Shown here: positions 60,356-64,000 of the stretch, piece after piece | Layout: every line of letters starts with the position of its first letter | How positions within the stretch are numbered: the first letter of the stretch is position 1 | Assembly: GCA_016720775.1 (NCBI GenBank) | Contig: JADKJX010000003.1 | Coordinates: forward strand, 1 to 64,000 | Direction of reading: 5' to 3' | Source of the DNA: Chitinophagaceae bacterium | GTDB taxonomy: Bacteria; Bacteroidota; Bacteroidia; Chitinophagales; Chitinophagaceae | Length of the DNA stretch: 64,000 bases | The notes under the pieces: model-generated | Seen by the model: only the letters and a program-made list of their open reading frames with translations | Database searches by the model: none | Told to the model about the DNA's origin: nothing | Made by a program: the position numbers and the translations under genes

Positions 60356-61807
60356 ATGCAATTAAACGTTGAAAAAATAAAAGAGTTGTTCGCTGCCCAC
60401 TTTAAAACGGCGATCACAGGCATTGACAAACTTCCCCAGGCTGGCAGTGAGCGGCACTACTTCCGTATTCATACGGCAGATAAAACATTCATCGCCACCT
60501 ACGGCGCTAACCTCAAAGAGAATGAAAGCTTCATTTACTTCTCCGGGCATTTTAAAAAGAAAGGACTGGCCGTGCCGGAGATATTCTGCATCAACAAGGA
60601 TAAGAATATTTACATACAGGAAGACTTCGGGGATATATCGCTGCTGAACAGGCTCGAGGAAAAGGGCTTTACGGATGAAGTATATGATCTCTATAAAAAA
60701 AGCCTGGGCCAACTGGCATTGCTGCAGGTAAAAGGCCACGAAGAACTGAATTATAAAAAATGCCTTACCAATACTTCCTTCGGTAAACAGGCCATACTGG
60801 CCGACCTGTTGTATTTCAAATACTATTTCCTGGATGCCCTGCGCCGGCCTTACGATAAACAAAAACTGCTGGATGATTTTGAGGCACTGAGTAATTACCT
60901 GTCGCATACCGAATATAAATATTTCATGTTCCGTGATTTTCAAAGCCGGAACATAATGATAACACCCGATGAAAGCGTTCACTTCATCGATTACCAGGGC
61001 GGCATGAAAGGAGCGCCGCAATATGATGTGGCTTCTTTACTCTGGCAGGCGAGGGCAAACCTGACCGATGAATGGAAGCAGGCACTGCTGGAACACTACA
61101 TGGATGAGTTTGAAAAAATTGTTGGGGAAAATATTGATAGGGAGACTTTCCGCAGCCAGTACAACGGCTATGTGCTCATTCGCCTGCTGCAGGTATTGGG
61201 CGCTTATGGTTTCCGGGGTTTGTTTGAACGCAAAGCGCAATTCCTAACCAGCATACCACTGGCGCTGAGTAATTTAAAATGGTTCTTTAATAACCAGACC
61301 ATGGGCATAGCGGTACCCGAGTTTAAAAAAGTGCTGGAGATATGTGTGAGCAATGAAGTGATCGATGAATTCACACCCGTGCAGGCAACAGCAGAAACAC
61401 CCCTGGTGATTACCATCAACAGTTTTTCATACAAAAAAGGAATACCGCCCGATGCTACGGAGAATGGCGGAGGTTATGTTTTTGACATGCGGGGCATTTT
61501 AAACCCCGGCCGGATCGATGTATACAAAACACAAAGCGGGCTGGATAAATCAGTAAAGGATTTTTTGGAACAACAAACTGATATGCTCACTTTTTTAAAC
61601 GGCGTTTTCAGCGTGGTGGATATTTCGGTAACGGATTATATAAAAAGAGGTTTCGGCAGCCTGATGATAAACTTTGGTTGCACGGGTGGCCAGCATCGCA
61701 GCGTGTATGCGGCAGAAGCATTGGCAAGGCATCTTCGGAATAAATTCAAAGTGAAGGTGAACCTGAATCATACGAATCAGCAAAATTGGGTCAGAAAGGA
61801 AAGTTAA
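60356..61807 (+). CDS. AmgK-like amino-sugar kinase fused to a RapZ C-terminal domain
   Basis: Residues 1 to about 335 are an APH/AmgK-type phosphotransferase: PQAGSERHYFRIHTADKTF, IYIQEDFGDISLLNRL, the catalytic loop FMFRDFQSRNIMI and the metal site FIDYQGG. Residues about 345-483 match the RapZ C-terminal domain: ITINSFSYKKGIP, FDMRGILNPG, FGCTGGQHRSVYAAEALARH. In E. coli that RapZ domain binds glucosamine-6-phosphate. The kinase would phosphorylate MurNAc or GlcNAc at C-1 for wall recycling, with the MurU-like enzyme at 62250. The fusion may let amino-sugar levels control the kinase, which is inference. Confidence 0.87.
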   Translation: MQLNVEKIKELFAAHFKTAITGIDKLPQAGSERHYFRIHTADKTFIATYGANLKENESFIYFSGHFKKKGLAVPEIFCINKDKNIYIQEDFGDISLLNRLEEKGFTDEVYDLYKKSLGQLALLQVKGHEELNYKKCLTNTSFGKQAILADLLYFKYYFLDALRRPYDKQKLLDDFEALSNYLSHTEYKYFMFRDFQSRNIMITPDESVHFIDYQGGMKGAPQYDVASLLWQARANLTDEWKQALLEHYMDEFEKIVGENIDRETFRSQYNGYVLIRLLQVLGAYGFRGLFERKAQFLTSIPLALSNLKWFFNNQTMGIAVPEFKKVLEICVSNEVIDEFTPVQATAETPLVITINSFSYKKGIPPDATENGGGYVFDMRGILNPGRIDVYKTQSGLDKSVKDFLEQQTDMLTFLNGVFSVVDISVTDYIKRGFGSLMINFGCTGGQHRSVYAAEALARHLRNKFKVKVNLNHTNQQNWVRKES

Positions 61808-61809
61808 TA

Positions 61810-62248
61810 GTTGATGGTTCATTGTTCATGGTAAATCAATATAGCTCAATATGGCATTTAGGTTTGAAGAATTGAAAGTTTGGCAAATTGCATTACGCCT
61901 GAGTAACGAAATTGATATTTTGACAAAAAAATTTCCAAGGGAAGAATTGTATAGTTTATGTTCTCAAATGAAACGGGCCGCTGATTCTGTAGTTTTAAAC
62001 ATAGCTGAAGGCAGCACCGGGCAATCAAAAGCGGAGTTTAAACGATTCCTGGGAATAGCTTTACGGTCTGCAATTGAGGTGGTTTCCTGCCTGTTTATTT
62101 CGCAAACTAGAAAATATATCACGGATGCAGATTTTAAAAAATACTACGATGACTATGAAGTATTGTGCAAAATGATCACAAAGCTGAGAGACTCAGTGTG
62201 ATCTGCTATGAACCATTAACCATGAACTATAAACAATGAACCATCAAC
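61810..62248. mobile_element. Cassette bounded by perfect 16-bp inverted repeats around a four-helix-bundle gene
   Basis: GTTGATGGTTCATTGT at 61810-61825 is the exact reverse complement of ACAATGAACCATCAAC at 62233-62248. The pair flanks one gene (61851-62201). Related words (TGAACCATTAACCATGAAC) extend the right arm to 62209. The element fills the whole gap between the kinase stop (61807) and the nucleotidyltransferase start (62250). No transposase is inside. Mobility is inference. Confidence 0.55.
61851..62201 (+). CDS. Four-helix-bundle protein (S23/bAvd-like family)
   Basis: The 116-aa protein has the family pattern FEELKVWQIALRLSNEIDIL, LYSLCSQMKRAADSVVLNIA, EGSTGQSKAEFKRFLGIALR and ALRSAIEVVSCLFIS. 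Homologues are encoded in 23S rRNA intervening sequences and as accessory proteins of diversity-generating retroelements. Solitary copies like this one are common in Bacteroidota and have no known function. It is bounded by inverted repeats and separates two genes that normally act together. No reverse transcriptase or rRNA sequence is nearby. Confidence 0.9.
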   Translation: MAFRFEELKVWQIALRLSNEIDILTKKFPREELYSLCSQMKRAADSVVLNIAEGSTGQSKAEFKRFLGIALRSAIEVVSCLFISQTRKYITDADFKKYYDDYEVLCKMITKLRDSV

Positions 62249-62249
62249 C

Positions 62250-62996
62250 ATGAACATTACCAGAGCAATGATATTCGCCGCCGGATTAGGCACCCGGTTC
62301 AAACCGTGGACGTATAAACACCCGAAAGCACTGGCATTGGTAAATGGTAAATCTTTACTACAAAGAAATATTGAATACCTGCAGCAATATGGCATTACCG
62401 ATGTGGTCGTGAATGTTCATCACTTCGCAGACCAGATCATTAACGCTGTAAAATCAAATGATGGCTGGGGAAGTACTATTATTATAAGTGATGAAACCAA
62501 TGAAGTACTGGAAACAGGAGGCGGCTTATTAAAGGCAAGGCCATTACTTGAAGGCAACGGTCCCTTTGTCACACTCAATGTAGATATCCTTACTGATCTC
62601 GATATAAACAAACTCCTTGCATTTCATAAGCAGCACAAGCCGTTGATCTCATTTGGCGTTACCAACCGGCAAACATCCCGGTATTTCTTATTTGATGACC
62701 AGGATCGCCTGTGCGGATGGCGGAATACAAAGACCGGGGAAGAAAAAGGCCCCCACCTGACCTCCCCCAAAGGAGGAGGAACAAAACCACTTATTCAGAA
62801 AGCGTACAGTTGCGTGGTGGTATTTCAACCGGACGTATTCGGGTTGATAAAGCAAACCGGCAAATTCTCTTTAACGGAAACTTATCTTGATCTTGCCAAA
62901 GACAACCTCATTCTTGGCTACGATCACAGCGGTGATAAACTGGTAGATGTTGGTAAACCCGAAAGTGTAGCCATTGCTGAAAAATATTTTCCCTGA
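62250..62996 (+). CDS. MurU-like sugar-1-phosphate nucleotidyltransferase
   Basis: The 248-aa enzyme has the nucleotidyltransferase signature MIFAAGLGTRFKPWTYKHPK, a MurNAc-1-P uridylyltransferase-like layout, and LNVDILTDLDINKLLAFH with the metal-binding Asp. It would convert MurNAc-1-phosphate to UDP-MurNAc after the AmgK-like kinase, so recycling peptidoglycan sugars around MurA/MurB. An extra peptide of about 13 residues (GPHLTSPKGGGTK) in the loop after NTKTGEEK is encoded by a palindromic repeat at 62749-62782. The active-site motifs are intact. Confidence 0.85.
   Translation: MNITRAMIFAAGLGTRFKPWTYKHPKALALVNGKSLLQRNIEYLQQYGITDVVVNVHHFADQIINAVKSNDGWGSTIIISDETNEVLETGGGLLKARPLLEGNGPFVTLNVDILTDLDINKLLAFHKQHKPLISFGVTNRQTSRYFLFDDQDRLCGWRNTKTGEEKGPHLTSPKGGGTKPLIQKAYSCVVVFQPDVFGLIKQTGKFSLTETYLDLAKDNLILGYDHSGDKLVDVGKPESVAIAEKYFP
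62749..62782 (+). repeat. Palindromic repeat inserted in frame in the MurU-like gene
   Basis: GCCCCCACCTGACCTCCCCC followed by AAAGGAGGAGG is a CCCC-AAA-GGGG family member. It keeps the reading frame and adds a Pro/Gly-rich loop to the protein. Confidence 0.6.
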
Positions 62997-62998
62997 GC

Positions 62999-64000
62999 TT
63001 AATTGTCAACCGGCGTTCCAAACTCCTTGTTTTCTTTTGGCTTACTTAGTCCGAAATTATACCGGAGGGTAATACCCAGCCTCCTTGTATCATTTACCCT
63101 CGATCCGCTTGCGCTCACGTTGCCCTGGTTCAAGCGGAAAGAGACCTGGTTTGTGTGCAATACATCATTGATGGAGATGATGATATTGGCTTTCTTCTTT
63201 AAGATACTTTTATTGCCAGATAAGAATAACCCACCGAAATTATCCAGCTCATAAAAATTCTGTATTGCCTTTGTACGCAGGAAGCCCTGCATGTTCAGTG
63301 TGAGTGTTTTAGTGGCTTTCAATTCCTGGTACATAAAGAACAACCAGCTGCCGCGTTTATAATTCAATGGCTGGTTCTGGTAAAAGCCGTCGTATTCAAT
63401 ATGATTATACTGGGCACCTATGTAAAAGAAATACTTACCACCGGGAGGCACGCCGCCAAGTATCCTTGCATAATATTCTTTACTCTTGCCTAAGTTATCA
63501 TAGGTGCGGTAAGCGATCTTTGTAACAAGGTCCTGGTAAGTGACATTGCTGAAGATATCTTTAGTCTGGTTGATGCCGAATGCCAGCACCGGGAAATCAT
63601 CAAAAGTCACATTCAGTTCATAGTTGGTGGTGAACTGTGGTTGCAGGCGTGGATTGCCTACATCAAAAAGGTACTGGTCTACATATTTCGGATACGGATT
63701 CAGTATCTCGTAATAAGGCCGCTTAATGCTCCGCCGGTAAATGGCATTCCCGATCAGCTGTGTTTTAAATAATCTGAAAAGATTATGCCGCAGGTACACG
63801 TAGGGAAACAGGTCGGTACGCTTAATGGATAAATTCGTGTCTTTAGGAATTGTTTGCCTGCCGCTGATATCGGTGGTTTCCAAACGAAGCCCCGGTTTTA
63901 AGGTGAACCCGAAAAATGTTTTTGCTACCTGCAGGTAAGCAGCACTGATGGTTTCCCTGTATTTAAAAGTATTGGTCTGGTATGGGTCAACCTGCCTTCC
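62999..64000 (-). CDS. TonB-dependent outer-membrane receptor, C-terminal barrel (cut by window edge)
   Basis: The frame is open from the right edge to the stop at 62999-63001, 333 residues. It shows barrel strands typical of the outer_membrane beta-barrel_3 type of TonB-dependent receptors: YVYLRHNLFRLFKTQLIGNA, RRSIKRPYYEILNPYPKYVD, FDVGNPRLQPQFTTNYELN and a C-terminal RRLGITLRYNFGLSKP. The N-terminal carboxypeptidase-like and plug domains must lie beyond the window. It converges with the MurU-like gene two bases away. The ligand is unknown. Confidence 0.85.
   Translation of the reverse strand, partial: GRQVDPYQTNTFKYRETISAAYLQVAKTFFGFTLKPGLRLETTDISGRQTIPKDTNLSIKRTDLFPYVYLRHNLFRLFKTQLIGNAIYRRSIKRPYYEILNPYPKYVDQYLFDVGNPRLQPQFTTNYELNVTFDDFPVLAFGINQTKDIFSNVTYQDLVTKIAYRTYDNLGKSKEYYARILGGVPPGGKYFFYIGAQYNHIEYDGFYQNQPLNYKRGSWLFFMYQELKATKTLTLNMQGFLRTKAIQNFYELDNFGGLFLSGNKSILKKKANIIISINDVLHTNQVSFRLNQGNVSASGSRVNDTRRLGITLRYNFGLSKPKENKEFGTPVDN

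Noticed and set aside
61851..62201. Diversity-generating retroelement (Avd-like gene)
   Set aside because: The four-helix-bundle protein is related to Avd, but there is no reverse transcriptase, template repeat or variable repeat in the window.
1..64000. tRNA or rRNA genes
   Set aside because: I looked for cloverleaf-like segments and conserved rRNA words in the gaps and found none. A covariance-model search would be needed to exclude degenerate cases.

Overview
The window looks like chromosomal DNA of a Bacteroidota bacterium, probably of the Chitinophagaceae type. Several upstream regions carry the Bacteroidota promoter -7 motif TAnnTTTG (at 21325, 22402, 33062, 35024, and on the minus strand at 48007 and 49535). 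TTG and GTG start codons are common. There are a TonB-dependent receptor of the outer-membrane beta-barrel class, a SusC-type plug domain and a Kdp operon with split KdpD parts. The family-level assignment is inference from gene content.

Region 1 (1-8136) is the left part of a surface-polysaccharide locus: a DegT-type aminotransferase, WbqC, two tandem beta-propeller glycosidase-like genes, a GNAT, a methyltransferase, two GT4 glycosyltransferases and a polymerase-like membrane protein. Nearly every reading frame here is broken by one-base indels, although the protein motifs survive. Sequencing or assembly error is at least as likely as true decay. Region 2 (8166-22326) continues the locus with intact genes: asparagine synthase, Wzx flippase, FkbM methyltransferase, GT4 and GT2 transferases, UDP-galactopyranose mutase, a second polymerase-like membrane protein, a PglD-type acetyltransferase and an SDR epimerase. 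A DegT aminotransferase and the initiating sugar transferase lie further on (33122-35013).

Region 3 (22365-32921) is a complete high-affinity potassium system. It has an NtrC-type sigma-54 response regulator, three unassigned small ORFs (two clearly membrane-spanning), kdpF, kdpA, kdpB (one frameshift), kdpC, an outer-membrane porin (one frameshift), a KdpD N-terminal sensor protein and a separate HAMP/PAS histidine kinase.

Region 4 (35024-49556) is a carotenoid locus. A B12-binding MerR regulator and an ECF sigma factor precede crtI, crtB, idi, a CruF-like hydratase, crtZ and a CrtYcd-like cyclase. A CrtD-like desaturase lies on the opposite strand at the far end. Together they predict a saproxanthin-like monocyclic xanthophyll. 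Between them, on the minus strand and with its own promoter, is a six-gene operon: ABC ATPase, ABC-2 permease, acyl carrier protein, condensation-type acyltransferase, FAD oxidoreductase and AMP-forming ligase. I cannot match this to a known pathway, and it is my best candidate for an undescribed system.

Region 5 (49520-56891) is accessory DNA. REP-like palindromes and a RAYT transposase sit between umuD and umuC, and the 5' end of a DUF72 gene is tandemly duplicated. UmuD has lost both catalytic residues. Also here are a 2H phosphoesterase, a radical SAM gene deleted for its iron-sulfur motif, and an AT-rich TcmP/three-Cys pair.

Region 6 (56992-64000) holds a chimeric VIT-vWA-plug-TPR-DUF2135 secreted protein, an AmgK-like sugar kinase fused to a RapZ C-terminal domain, a MurU-like nucleotidyltransferase, and a four-helix-bundle gene wedged between the last two inside perfect 16-bp inverted repeats. 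A TonB-dependent receptor runs off the right edge. No tRNA, rRNA or CRISPR array was seen.
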